The notes beneath the pieces are model-generated. The model did not search any database. It saw only the letters and a list, made by a program, of their open reading frames with translations, and was not told where the DNA came from. Shown in pieces: positions 11,271-21,137 of a DNA stretch of 64,000 nt. Location of the stretch: the NCBI GenBank assembly GCA_036426205.1, contig CM071570.1, forward strand, positions 75,003,977 through 75,067,976, written 5' to 3'. Position numbers and translations under genes: made by a program. This DNA comes from Ascaphus truei. Its lineage: Eukaryota > Chordata > Amphibia > Anura > Ascaphidae. How positions within the stretch are numbered: position 1 is the stretch's first letter; every line of letters begins with the position of its first letter.

Positions 11271-11851
11271 ATGGCCCATAAGGTTTCTTATGGGTTAGCA
11301 CCCTGTAGTAAATATGATCCACAAGGGGGGTTATGTATCAAGGTTTTCCCAGGTGCAAATCTAAAGCAAAAACACTGTACCATATTTACTAAGGGAAAAT
11401 ATTCCCACTGAAACCAATGAGATTTTCTGGTTTGGTAAATCTGGTTGTATTTTTGAACCATTTTTGCCCTGGTTCTGTAGCCGGGATAATTTGGTAAGAC
11501 ACCGAACTCCTCTCTACAGGGTGATGAATATACCCACACGTGATTATAAAGAAACTTATACTCTTGTGTTCTTCCTGCTTCATGTCAGTCTGGTATGTTC
11601 CATATGGACTCTCATTTCCTATGTAAGGAAAGAGTCTGCAAAACATTGTACATCAGTGCTAAGCAGCATGATATACTGCAAACGGGCCGCACATTACTCA
11701 CATATACAGTATATAAGGCACAGGCAGAATGGATGTGAAGCCGCGGGTATGAGCTTCTCCACGCCCCTCCAGCCAGCTTCCAAATGCCAGCACACTGTCC
11801 CACTCCTCTCCTTACACAGGGAACTAGTGATGAGCACAGGAGACGAGCGGG

Positions 11852-12208
11852 GCAGTACTGTATTTATCAGCGCAGGAGAGGAGCGGGCAGTACTGTATTT
11901 ATCAGCGCAGGAGAGGAGCGGGCAGTACGGAGCGGGCAGTACTGTATTTATCAGCGCAGGAGAGGAGCGGGCAGTACTGTATTTATCAGCGCAGGAGGGG
12001 AGCGGGCAGTACTGTATTTATCAGCGCAGGAGAGGAGCGGGCAGTGGGCTGCGGGACTGAGGGGCTGCGGGACTGAGGGGCTGCGGGACTGAGGACTGAG
12101 GACTGCGGACAGCTGCAGGGAAGTCCGACCTCCACCCTCTCCCTGGTCTGTCCGACCTCCACCCTCTCCCTGGTCTGTCCGACCTCCACCCTCTCCCTGG
12201 TCTGTCCA
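11852..12208. repeat. three adjacent minisatellites
   Basis: Three arrays lie in series. The first has a unit of about 35 bp (CAGTACTGTATTTATCAGCG + CAGGAGAGGAGCGGG, 11852-12044, one unit shortened). The second has a 16-bp unit (CTGCGGGACTGAGGGG, 12050-12105). The third has a 27-bp unit (TCCGACCTCCACC + CTCTCCCTGGTCTG, about 12126-12208, three copies). All frames stay open across them, which produces spurious ORFs. Confidence 0.8.
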
Positions 12209-12893
12209 CTGATATTTAAATATTAAATAGCACCAGACACCTGGTTCATTCCAGGACTAAAGGACGCTTCGCCAAACACAGGGGAAACGTATCAAAACAA
12301 ACTCGGAAGTAAGTAAACCGTTTCCTACAGCCAAAAATAAGTGAATATTATAAATACCACCGGCAAGTTTATACTCTGCACCGTGAGAAATCAAACCGTC
12401 GCAGTATCACCGTCCTTACGTCAAGCACCTACAGCGTATAATCCACCACGTATGGGACTGCAGGAAGGAAACTCCCTTCCCTTTAACCCCAAAGCACCTT
12501 AACCAATCCTGATATATTCCAGGTAAGGGTGTCTGTGTCTTTATACCCGGGAATTCACCTACCTTCCTGTATTCCTGCTGGAACGGCACCTCGCCCGGGT
12601 AAACTGCGTTAAGTACTATGTTTCTATGCAGCAAGAAATAGATAATTCCTGCATTTATTTCACTACATTCAGGACACCAAATGAGAAGTTAGAAAAGTTT
12701 GGGGAAAAATAGAGAAAAGATAGCCGGGCCCAGCAAAAAGGAAACGGGAAACACAGAGACAAGCGGTGCACTGATTGCAAGAAACATCTGCATTCTACTT
12801 AAAACAAAACCTGACCCGCAGCCCTGTCACAGCAAACTGCGCCGGCGGGGAGGGGTTACAGAAATGAGCGCTTTCCTCTTCCATTCTCCCCAG

Positions 12894-13064
12894 TGGGTGG
12901 AATAGTGCGAATCGCAGGCAACGGGAACCGAGGGCGCGTGGAAATCAGCCACAACGGGCAGTGGGGAACCATCTGCGACGATAACTGGGACCTGAAGGAC
13001 GGGAAAGTGATCTGCCGGATGCTGGGCTTTCCGCGAGCCATCGAGGTGTTCCAAGCAGGCGGAG
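12894..13064 (+). CDS. SRCR-domain exon A (MARCO-like)
   Basis: The exon follows an acceptor (TCTCCCCAG ending 12893) and ends at a GT donor (GGAG|GTGAGA at 13065). Its frame reads [22 protein letters not shown]..., then [20 protein letters not shown] and [14 protein letters not shown], the first half of a group A SRCR domain (WGTICDD and VICRMLG are signatures). It splices in phase 1 to exon B. The spacing VFQAGGGTGKI, without the FGQ found in MSR1 and SCARA5, is closest to MARCO, a macrophage class A scavenger receptor that binds bacteria. I found no collagen-type Gly-X-Y exons in the 3.7 kb upstream, so the gene is partial here, or these exons are orphaned. Confidence 0.75.
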
Positions 13065-13119
13065 GTGAGATCCACCAATCAGGCGCTTCTCACTCACAGA
13101 TCCCGCTCTGGCAGCCTTA

Positions 13120-13247
13120 GGCCGCGCTTATAGCGCCGGCGTCGTGTGAAAACAAATGTACTGAACCCGTCGCGTGCGCTTATAGTAGGAGCGATGGCGC
13201 GGTCGCGATCGCTGGAAGTCAGCGTCGCCGGCACTATAAGCGCGGCC
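13120..13247. mobile_element. short MITE in the SRCR intron (Harbinger-like)
   Basis: 128 bp with inverted ends GGCCGCGCTTATAGCGCCGG and CCGGCACTATAAGCGCGGCC, flanked by TTA on both sides (13117-13119 and 13248-13250), as expected of PIF/Harbinger insertions. It lies between SRCR exons A and B. Confidence 0.75.
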
Positions 13248-13421
13248 TTAGACGGAGGGTGTTCAAACATGTGGCCATATCTAGTGAAGGGCTCCCCCGG
13301 TGGCCGCTGACCTCAGGGCGGCGCCTGCGCAATGGGAAGGAATTGTGGGAATCCTATGTTAACATTTCTCTATTTAGTAAATATTTCTCCTGATCCCCAT
13401 CTTTGGAAACTCCCCCCTATT

Positions 13422-13424
<3 letters not shown>

Positions 13425-13461
<37 letters not shown>
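13425..13461. repeat. (TA)n microsatellite in the SRCR intron
   Basis: About 18 TA units between the two SRCR exons. Confidence 0.9.
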
Positions 13462-13462
<1 letters not shown>

Positions 13463-13638
13463 TTTGTTCCCTCCCACTCCCTGCGCACGGTGCTGCCGAG
13501 CGTATACACAGCTCTACCAGGCGTTAGCTCCATCATTATATAATGTGGTCAGCGCCATTAGTGCCCGCGGTTCCGTGGTGCGCCGGGTTCCGGGCTGTGT
13601 GCTGGACTTTAGCAGTGACTGGACCCGCTTCCTTACAG

Positions 13639-13772
13639 GTACCGGGAAGATCTTCCTGGATGACGTCGGCTGTGAGGGACATGAAGAAACTATTCTGGAG
13701 TGCAAGAAAGCCGCCTGGGAACAGCACAACTGCAACCACAGCGAGGATGCAGGGGTGCACTGCGGCTCATAG
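13639..13772 (+). CDS. SRCR-domain exon B with stop codon (MARCO-like C-terminus)
   Basis: Preceded by an acceptor (CTTCCTTACAG ending 13638). The first two bases complete a Gly codon from exon A, and the frame then reads TGKIFLDDVGCEGHEETILE, CKKAAWEQHNCNHSEDAGVH, CGS, stop at 13770-13772. With exon A this makes one complete SRCR domain with six cysteines. The domain ends at the extreme C-terminus, as in MARCO. The last 35 bp, encoding HSEDAGVHCGS and the stop, are the first copy of the 58-bp minisatellite that follows. Confidence 0.75.
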
Positions 13773-14120
13773 GGGGGCCTGCTGCACCCCCACACACAGC
13801 GAGGATGCAGGGGTGCACTGCGGCTCATAGGGGGGCCTGCTGCACCCCCACACACAGCGTGGATGCAGGGGGTGCCTGCTGCACCACCCACCACACAGCG
13901 AGGGATGCAAGGGTGCACTGCCGGCTCAGAGGGGGGCATGCTGACCCCCACACACAGCAAGGATGCAGGGAGTGCATGCGGCTTCATATGGGGACTGACT
14001 GCCCCCCTCACACACAGCGGGGATCAGGGGGGCATGCGCACCCCCACACACAGGCTGGGAGGATGCAGGGCCTGCGCACCCCACACCACAGCGGGGATTG
14101 CAGGGTAGGTACACTGTCGG
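13739..14120 (+). repeat. 58-bp minisatellite seeded from the SRCR exon end (block 1)
   Basis: The unit reads CAGCGAGGATGCAGGGGTGC, ACTGCGGCTCATAG, then GGGGGCCTGCTGCACCCCCA and a short CA run. It starts inside exon B at 13739, repeats at 13797 with period 58, and becomes irregular to about 14120. The array resumes at about 16050, on the other side of an inserted PLE foldback. Confidence 0.85.
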
Positions 14121-14134
14121 TACATAGGCGGATG

Positions 14135-16010
14135 AAAAAAAAAAGCGCACAACGCAAATGGTGAAGTAGTAACACAAGTGTGATATTGAATAAAATATAT
14201 ATAAAAGCTGCGTCACTCAAGTATGATTATATAAGCATTGTGTGTGTAATCACACATGGTTAACCATGATGATAAATGGTGGGAAGTCGGTGTAGTTGTA
14301 GATAGCTCCTCTCAGCAGCTAGTATGTATACCAGGACTCTGTAGATATACCCTCTCAGCTGACGTCATCTCCATATGGATTAGGCCCTTAGGACAAGCGG
14401 GCTCGTTCCTGATGGAAGCCCCGAAGGTACCAGGGGGTTGGTAGTGTCCAGAAGTGGCTGTGGGCTCCATATTCGAACAACGCCACACATAGAGGGAAGT
14501 CTGTTTAGCTGCAGGACTTCCCCAGGCTGGAACAATACTGCCGTTGGCTGGACGCCAGTGGATGACGTAACATTGTCCGCGACCCTTCGATCCGTCGGCA
14601 GGGTGTAGAAGTCGCTTTCACAGGAAATGTTCACCACAAGCGATGCAGATAATAAATCAATCAGTAAAGCACAATAGATCATGACCAGGTTCTCCAACCG
14701 CGTTACGTAGTAAAACTTACTTTTCCCAGGGTAAACGTTTAGCCACATTTTCCCAGGAGTCCTACTACTACTCTCAAACACAACCCCATGGTTACCATAA
14801 TAGTGAATGAATTTCCCTGGTTGTTCGTATCATAATGACTAGGGAAATGTGAGCACTTGTTCTTAGTATATATTTTGACTGTATTGTCACTGTGCCATTT
14901 ATTTACTAATATTGTGTTTCTGTTATTCAGAGCCATTTTATGTAATTTATGTAACTTTTTAATTGTTTCATTGTTTTTTATTAGGATGTATTTTTAAAAG
15001 AGTTGTCAATAACATAAAGTTGTTGGTGTTAAGAAAAAGGGCTCAATGTCCCTAGTCATATGCTAAGCGAACAACCCGAGGTGAAATCATCAATATGATT
15101 GGTGAAAACAAGGGTTGTTGAGCGGTAGTATATAGACCTCTGGGATAATGTTCTAAAACTTACCTGAAAGAAGTAGTTATTATACGAAACGCGGTTGGTA
15201 AGAACAGAACTGGTTCGTATTGATCTATGTGCTTTATAGCATTGATTTATTTATATGCATCACTGTGGAAAATTGTCCGTGGATGAAAAGACCTTTACAC
15301 TCATTGCAGACGGATCGAAGGTCGGGGACACAGTGCGTCATCATTGGCGTCCGCAACGGAGGCAGAAGAGGTGTGACGAGCCGGGGGAAGCCTGCAGCAA
15401 AACAGGACTTCCTTATGTGGCTGCGTGGGTTTCGAGTAGGCAGCCCCAACAGGTCCATTCGGACACTACCAAACCCCTAGGCGGGTACCTTTGGGGGCTA
15501 CCTTAGGAACGAGACAGTGGGCTACGAAGGGCTAATCCCTATGGAGATGAGTAAGCCATGAGAGGGATATTATGCAGAGGTCCTTGGGTAGACAGTGACG
15601 CTGAGAGAGCCCGCATGAGAGGAGCACTACACCATTCCACACCTCGTATCGATAAGCAGTGGTAACCAAGGCTGATACACACACAATGTTATATAACTTA
15701 TGATGTACGCAAGTTTATATATAATTGTTATTCAAATCACTTGATTACCTACTTCACTATCTGCGTTGTGCGCTAGTTTTGTTTCCTTTCTGTAGTGGTT
15801 GGGGGTGCGAGCCACCCCTATTATTATAGCAGCAAGACGCCTCCTTCACGTGATTAACCGTATGTAAGATATTATTATTCGATTCTTCATGTGGTTTGTT
15901 GTGGCCTTGATATGGGTTCAAATTAAAAGGGTATAGGTATGCACTTTTAATACTGACTTTTACTCAGAGGTTAAGTAGTTGCGCCACGGTTTATTTCTGT
16001 TTCAATCTTC
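14135..16010. mobile_element. PLE-derived foldback element inserted in the minisatellite
   Basis: The left arm (about 14135-14755) and right arm (about 15155-15785) are reverse complements of each other with moderate divergence. Paired landmarks are GCGCACAACGCA (14145) with TGCGTTGTGCGC (15763), CTCCATATGGATTAG (14370) with CTAATCCCTATGGAG (15531), and GACGGATCGAAGG in the right arm (about 15309). The spacer is about 400 bp. The inner end of each arm has a hammerhead-like core. The right arm continues into a tail (GGGTGCGAGCCACCCC, 15809) shared with other PLE tails in the window. No RT or endonuclease remains. It divides one minisatellite into two blocks, so it arrived after the array formed. 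Confidence 0.75.
15158..15202 (+). ncRNA. degenerate hammerhead-like ribozyme motif
   Basis: CTTAC, CTGAAAGA, A, a short GTA/TAC stem, GAAA, CGCGGTTG, GTAAG. Outer stem CTTAC/GTAAG pairs, but the core CTGANGA has one extra base, so self-cleavage is doubtful. Confidence 0.4.
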
Positions 16011-16049
16011 TGGACTATAGGCGGGACATGTGCACCCCTTCAACAACAC

Positions 16050-16470
16050 TCGCGCGGGAGCAGGGGGGCCCGCTGCACACCCCACACAAGCGTGGGATGC
16101 CCGTATCCAGGTGGTACCACTGCGGCTCATAGGGGACCTGATTGACACCCCAACCACAGCGTGGATGCAGGGGGGCTGATGCACCCCCACACACAGCGTG
16201 GATGCAGGGGTACACTGCGGCTCATAGGGGGACCTGCTGCACCCCCACACACAGCGTGGATGCAGGGGGGCCTGCTGCACCCCCACACACAGCGTGGATG
16301 CAGGGGTGCACTGCGGCTCATAGGGGGGCCTGCTGCACCCCCACACACAGCAAGGATGCAGGGGTGCACTGCGGCTCATATGGGGACCTGCTGCACCCCC
16401 ACACACAGCGGGGATGCAGGGGGGCCTGCTGCACCCCCACACACAGCGGGGATGCAGGGGTACACTGCGG
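16050..16470 (+). repeat. SRCR-derived 58-bp minisatellite, block 2
   Basis: Continuation of the 13739-14120 array, with cleaner 58-bp units (GCGTGGATGCAGGGG, TGCACTGCGGCTCATAG, GGGGCCTGCTGCACCCCC) and shorter ~38-bp units lacking the middle part. It runs into the assembly gap. Confidence 0.85.
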
Positions 16471-16563
16471 NNNNNNNNNNNNNNNNNNNNNNNNNNNNNN
16501 NNNNNNNNNNNNNNNNNNNNNNNNNNNNNNNNNNNNNNNNNNNNNNNNNNNNNNNNNNNNNNN
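16471..16563. other. assembly gap (93 N)
   Basis: 93 consecutive N between two different tandem arrays; true size unknown. Confidence 1.
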
Positions 16564-16782
16564 GTGCTGCATGCACGGGGTGACAGTGCTGCATGCACGG
16601 GGTGACTGTGCTGCATGCACGGGGTGACAGGGCTGCATGCACGGGGTGACTGTGCTGCATGCACGGGGTGACTGTGCTGCATGCACGGGGTGACTGTGCT
16701 GCATGCACGGGGTGACTGTGCTGCATGCACGGGGTGACTGTGCTGCATGCACGGGGTGACTGTGCTGCATGCACGGGGTAAC
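16564..16782. repeat. 22-bp tandem array
   Basis: About ten copies of GTGCTGCATGCACGGGGTGA plus CT or CA. TGCATGCA is a palindrome within each unit. The array starts at the gap, so its real length is unknown. Confidence 0.9.
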
Positions 16783-17592
16783 ATGTGCCTGGAGCCAGCG
16801 GTCTTATTGTGGGATTGCTAGACCCGTCTGCGGCGATACGAGGAGGTGCAGAGTACAACTTCTTTTTAATCATTATGTATTTACATGACTTCCCCACGCC
16901 CCGAGCGGGACCCCTCTCCCGTTCCCAATAAACTCCATACAACTTCTTGGGAGAAATTACCGGACACAGCTTTATTTATTACAACAGATAAATATCTCAT
17001 TTATCCCCAACTCGGGTCCCAGCCAGATTGCTCCGCTCACCCCCCCCCCCCCCCGGGGCTCGAGGGGAAACCCCCAGCTCGTGCTCATCTGCCATTCAGT
17101 ACCTTAGTCTGACTGCACAGAGCCCCCATCGGAAGGTCACCCCCACACCAACCAAACCCAGTGTGGCATGGTACCGCCTTCAAGAAAAAAATGGGTGTAT
17201 ATAGCGCTGAAAATCCTGTACAGTGACAAATATAATAATATGATTAATTAGTGCAAATAATAAAAATATTAATATATGGTGATAAACTTAGGCTGCCAGG
17301 TGACACCAACTCCAAGACAGGTTGGAAAAACAAGACAAGTAATAAACAATACAGACCGGCGCCAACTAGTCCAAGGTGGAAATAATGTCCAGCAAAGAAA
17401 GAGTCTTAGAATAGCAGATAGCTGCAGGAGTATCTTCACAGCTTGTCTTCAATGGATAGACTCCGTGAACATGCGCATGGGAGAAAACACAGACCGAGAG
17501 AAAGAGAACATATCATAGTGCAGTATGCAAACAACCAAACATGCAGGACTAACAGGACAAGACAAACACTACATATAACAGGCAAGGCTGAC
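16783..17592. other. no gene seen
   Basis: Noncoding sequence with a C-rich run at 17040-17054. No convincing ORF. Confidence 0.45.
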
Positions 17593-17961
17593 TAATCCTA
17601 AAATATATTTATTAATCACAATAAAAAGATGAGGTAGCACACGTGGGATCCGGTGGGTAAATCCAGAATCCTACTTACAGGACTGCCACAGGACATAGGC
17701 GGGGGTGCAAGGATAGATGGTAACCGGCAGCAGCTCCGTTTTTTCAGTCTTCAGACCTCCAGGGATTTCTTCCTCTCCGTGACCGGAAGCGCGTCACACC
17801 GCGCAGCTTGGCGGCTCTCGTGGAGCTCCTGGAGCTGTCTGTCAAGCTGAATCCGGAAATCCACTGCCAGGAGGCGGGTGCAATCGCCGAATATCTTCTC
17901 ACTGAGCTCCACGACTCCCGCAGTACCTGTCAGTCCTCTGCCACACTCAAACAACAAATCA

Positions 17962-18001
17962 GCCCAACGCGTTTCGTGCGCATGCGCACTTCTTCAGGGG
18001 T
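17962..18001 (-). ncRNA. hammerhead-like ribozyme motif of the PLE
   Basis: On the minus strand: CCC, CTGAAGA, A, GTGCGC-AT-GCGCAC (stem II), GAAA, CGCG, TT, GGGC. The conserved CTGANGA and GAAA boxes, a 6-bp stem II and a short stem III are present. An unpaired A between CTGAAGA and stem II departs from the textbook core. PLEs are known to carry hammerhead motifs; whether this copy cleaves is unknown. Confidence 0.6.
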
Positions 18002-18368
18002 AAATGGATGCTGGGCATGTATCACTTAAATACTGACAAGACTCTTTCGATTGGATGTTTTGGCTAGAACCTCACATAGGATTGGTTAAAGCTACTGTCA
18101 GTCATGCCCTTAAGAACAATCAGCCTCACTAATACAAACAATACTAACAAAGACAACAAACCTAATATAATATTAAAACTGCAATGGAAGATGTATGCAC
18201 AAATATTAAACTAGACACAACATATCAATCAAACAGATATAATCACATAATGACCATTAAAAATACATGTAAAAATTACTAATATATAAATATATATATA
18301 TATATAAAAATATAAATAAATAATTTAATAATTCTAGAACAGTTATTAATGATAAAAACACTTTATAA

Positions 18369-19254
18369 TCATTTTAAAAAAGCTCCCAGGTCAAATTCAA
18401 TGTTTATGCCATTCGGAGAGAGGGTCTGCAGCTCATAGATCCAGTATGACTCCCGTCTACTGATCTGTTTGAGCTGATCGCCCCCCCTCCAACTGACCTG
18501 CACATTTTCAATGGCCTTGCATTTAAGCCCAACCGGATTTTTGTTATGATGCATTAAAAAATGATGTGAAACACTATGTGTAATGAGTCCTTTCTTTATA
18601 TTTTATATATGCTCATATACTCTCCTCTGATAGCACCTCCCTGTGCGGCCTACATACTGAAGGCCGCAGGGACACTCGAGTAAATAGATCACAAATGAAC
18701 TGTGACAATTAATGTGAGACTTGATGTTATATGTTTTTAATGTCACATTTGATCTAAATATTTTAGCATTATCACTATAAGAACAAGCGGTACACCTGGT
18801 ACATTTAAAAAAACCTTTTATTACATTTGTTGACAAATATTCACCATGATTCAAGGGGCAACTAGGTGCCAACCTTGATTTCAAATTGGGTGTTTTGGTG
18901 AAAATAATTTTGGGTTTAGCTGGAAGGCAATGTGCTATCACACAGAAGAATGGGCCAATGTTTGTTTATGATTTGTCTAATCTTGGGGGCCATCTCATTA
19001 TATTGGGTTACGAAGGCTAAACCACTATTAAATTCACTCTCTCTTGCTGATTTTTTATATTCTAGGAGACTGTTTCTATCTATACGATCTACCTGTTGGG
19101 ATGCTTCTGAAAGCAGTTTTTCTGAATACTTTCTGGCCTTAAATGTATCTTTCAACTCATTCGCCTGAATAGCGTACTCCTCCTTATTGGAGCAGGTGCG
19201 CTTTAGGCGTGTGAGTTGTCCCTTGGGGATATTGCGAATCCAACTTGGATCATG
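18369..19254 (-). pseudogene. PLE protein C-terminal part with GIY-YIG endonuclease
   Basis: Minus-strand fragments read in order IRNIPKGQLTRLKRTCSNKE, LKDTFKARKYSEKLLSEASQ, NEMAPKIRQIINKHWPILL, then a frame change, CLPAKPKIIFTKTPNLKSRL, a Cys pair motif CTRCTACSY, and the nuclease core FVIYLLECPCGLQYVGRTGR, ending in RRESYWIYELQTLSPNGI and a stop. IYLLEC and YVGRT are the GIY and YIG halves. The reverse transcriptase is missing (5' truncated) and there are at least two frameshifts, so the copy is dead. Confidence 0.8.
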
Positions 19255-19601
19255 TTGACAGACAGCTCCAGGAGCTCCACGAGAGCCGCCAAGCTGCGCG
19301 GTGTGACGCGCTTCCGGTCACGGAGAAATTCCTGGAGGTCTGAAGACTGAGAAAACGGAGCTGCTGCCGGTCACCATCTATCCTTGCACCCCCGCCTATG
19401 TCCTGTGGCAGTCCTGTAAGTAGGATTCCGGTTTTACCCACCGGATCCCACGTGTGCTACCTCATCATTTTATTGTGATTAATAAATATATTTTAGGATT
19501 AGGTGGAGGGAAGGTGGAGGGAGGGAGGAAGGAGGAGGGGTATACCCACACAGCTAGTCCTCAGTTCGTCAGCGTGCTGCAGCAACACAAGGATCCCACA
19601 C

Positions 19602-19812
19602 TCCCTCTTGAACAGACAGCTGTTTACCTTTAACTCCATTCACACAGCAAGAGGCCACCTCACAGACTCTGGCTTCACTTGTAGATTACTGAACCACCAC
19701 ACTTAAATTTTCATAGAGGATTCTCGCTTCCCTCAGTGCTCTTTTGCAAGAAAGTACTTCATACAACCTACTTAACGGAGTTAAAGGTAAACAGCTGTCT
19801 GTTCAAGAGGGA
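19602..19812. repeat. perfect 36-bp inverted repeat (stem-loop)
   Basis: 19602-19637 (TCCCTCTTGAACAGACAGCT + GTTTACCTTTAACTCC) is the exact reverse complement of 19777-19812, with a 139-bp spacer. A transcript would fold into a 36-bp stem. Host repeat not identified. Confidence 0.9.
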
Positions 19813-20500
19813 CCAGTCCTGCACTCTGATAAATAGTCCCAGCACCCGTGGGTGTCAGTGTGGTCACTTAGGAACAGAATGGAGGGTGCAGATGTAGACC
19901 TCTAAGTTGATCAGGGCTGGGAGGGAATCTCTGGATCTCCAAGTTGCTTCTGAGCCTCCATCACATAGTAGAATCTGTCAAGGACCCCCCCCCCATTTCC
20001 AACCTTCCCCCCCCTTTTCACCCTCCATTACTGGCTTTCCTTGACGCAATTCATTAAGACTTTCTTCTCTTAATTCTTATTACAATAACAATGAGACTTA
20101 GCTGATATACTGCTGCGGCCCCGTTTATTCTAAAACATCACCGCATTTTTCCTGGATTTTTTCCGAATGTGACGCACTTCACCGGGTGCATGCCGCATTC
20201 ATGTTTCGTTCTCAGCTGCGGGTCATGCGCGGGTCATGCGCGGTTGATGCGCGGTTGATGCGTTTATTGAGAATGGTTCGGATGTAATAGGTTGCAATTC
20301 TTCACGTGTCCGCCAGATGGCAGATATTCATGAATTGTAATGCGCATGCGCTTCAGTAATGTGTCGACTTGCAGGTGTTTCGTTTAAAAAAGATACCACA
20401 GTGTGCTATTGTAAATTGGCTTTGGGACTGAAGGAAGAGGTTACAATAATGTATCAATTTAGGCTTTTCATATTAAAGAAAGACAAAGACCCGTTTCTGT
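19813..20500. other. no gene seen; possible 5' flank of the forkhead-like gene
   Basis: Contains C-runs (19985-20025), a GC-rich stretch from 20113 resembling the 5057 element's left end, four GGTCATGCGC/GGTTGATGCG repeats (20220-20265), and GCGCATGCGC at 20342. An acceptor-like TTATTCTCCAG lies at 20500-20510, just ahead of the ORF. Confidence 0.4.
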
Positions 20501-20522
20501 TATTCTCCAGAGACCCGCCGCC

Positions 20523-21137
20523 ATGAGTGTTCAAGTGCAGCCCATTTTCCAAAAACCCGACAGAACGTACGCGTATTTGATATGGGCCGCGATTAATGCA
20601 ACAGATGATAAGATGGCAACAGTTGTTCAAATGTATCAGTATTTTATCGAAAACTATGACTTTTACAAATTTTTGCCAGCTTCTCATGTGTGGAAGCGTG
20701 CAATAAGGAAAAGGTTATGTAGCGATCCATATTTTTATTGTATTGATCCAGAATTTATTGGAGAGTATTGGTGTGTATCACCGGCTTTTTCCTGTATCTA
20801 TGATCATGCAGACGGCAAAAGGCGAAAGGTCGTGTTAAAACAAACTAAGAAACGACAGTCGCTGGCAAGCAATGCGCCAGCACCAGCACCGGCTTCCAAT
20901 AACGGTCCCACCGTCAGTGACAACCCTTGCTGTCTGTCCACGCACGGATACCTGCAGCCTGAGCCGGATTTCGCATGCAGTTTCGAGCAAGCTTGCATGT
21001 ACCTAAGCGATTTCCAGCCTCATCAGCTGACTACAGGTGTAGTAGTCCCGCTGCCAACTGTCAACATGTATGATCAAGAATACTGGACTGGCAGTGGCCC
21101 GGCGCCGGCGCCAGCTGATTGGGAAATTCTATGGTGA
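20523..21137 (+). CDS. divergent forkhead-like winged-helix protein, 204 aa
   Basis: The ATG lies in a perfect Kozak context (GCCGCCATGA) a few bases after an acceptor-like CTCCAG. Residues 13-100 follow the forkhead layout: DRTYAYLIWAAINATDDK for helix 1 (compare PPYSYIALIAMAI), MATVVQMYQYFIENYDFYKF for helix 2 (compare LTLSEIYQFI...FPYY), HVWKRAIRKRLCSDPYFYCI for the recognition helix (compare RWQNSIRHNLSLNDCF), then GEYWCVSP (compare GNYWTLDP) and a basic KRRK. In the recognition helix the usual N-S-I-R-H reads R-A-I-R-K, so base recognition would differ. The tail is Pro/Ala-rich (APAPAPAS; GPAPAPADWE). The frame is intact. A GTGAGT donor overlaps the end, but splicing there would also give a stop. 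It may be a transposon-encoded or captured host transcription factor. The assignment is by pattern only. Confidence 0.5.
   Translation: MSVQVQPIFQKPDRTYAYLIWAAINATDDKMATVVQMYQYFIENYDFYKFLPASHVWKRAIRKRLCSDPYFYCIDPEFIGEYWCVSPAFSCIYDHADGKRRKVVLKQTKKRQSLASNAPAPAPASNNGPTVSDNPCCLSTHGYLQPEPDFACSFEQACMYLSDFQPHQLTTGVVVPLPTVNMYDQEYWTGSGPAPAPADWEILW

Larger units (their letters stand above)
17593..19501 (-). mobile_element. Penelope-like element in foldback form
   Basis: 17593-17845 and 19255-19501 are near-perfect inverted copies of one another (outer ends TAATCCTAAAATATATTTAT and its complement; inner ends GCTGTCTGTCAA and TTGACAGACAGC). Between them, on the minus strand, lie the C-terminal part of a PLE protein (18369-19254) and a hammerhead-like motif (17962-18001). 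The inverted 5' piece abuts the truncated coding region exactly at 19254/19255, an arrangement typical of PLE insertions. Confidence 0.85.

Noticed and set aside
11464..12209. Open frames of up to 198 codons on both strands
   Set aside because: They are open only because minisatellite units lack stops; the sequence is repetitive (SAGEERAVLYL type).
16564..16782. Regular 22-bp repeats resembling a CRISPR-like array
   Set aside because: The units are directly adjacent with no unique spacers, in a vertebrate genome; it is a minisatellite.
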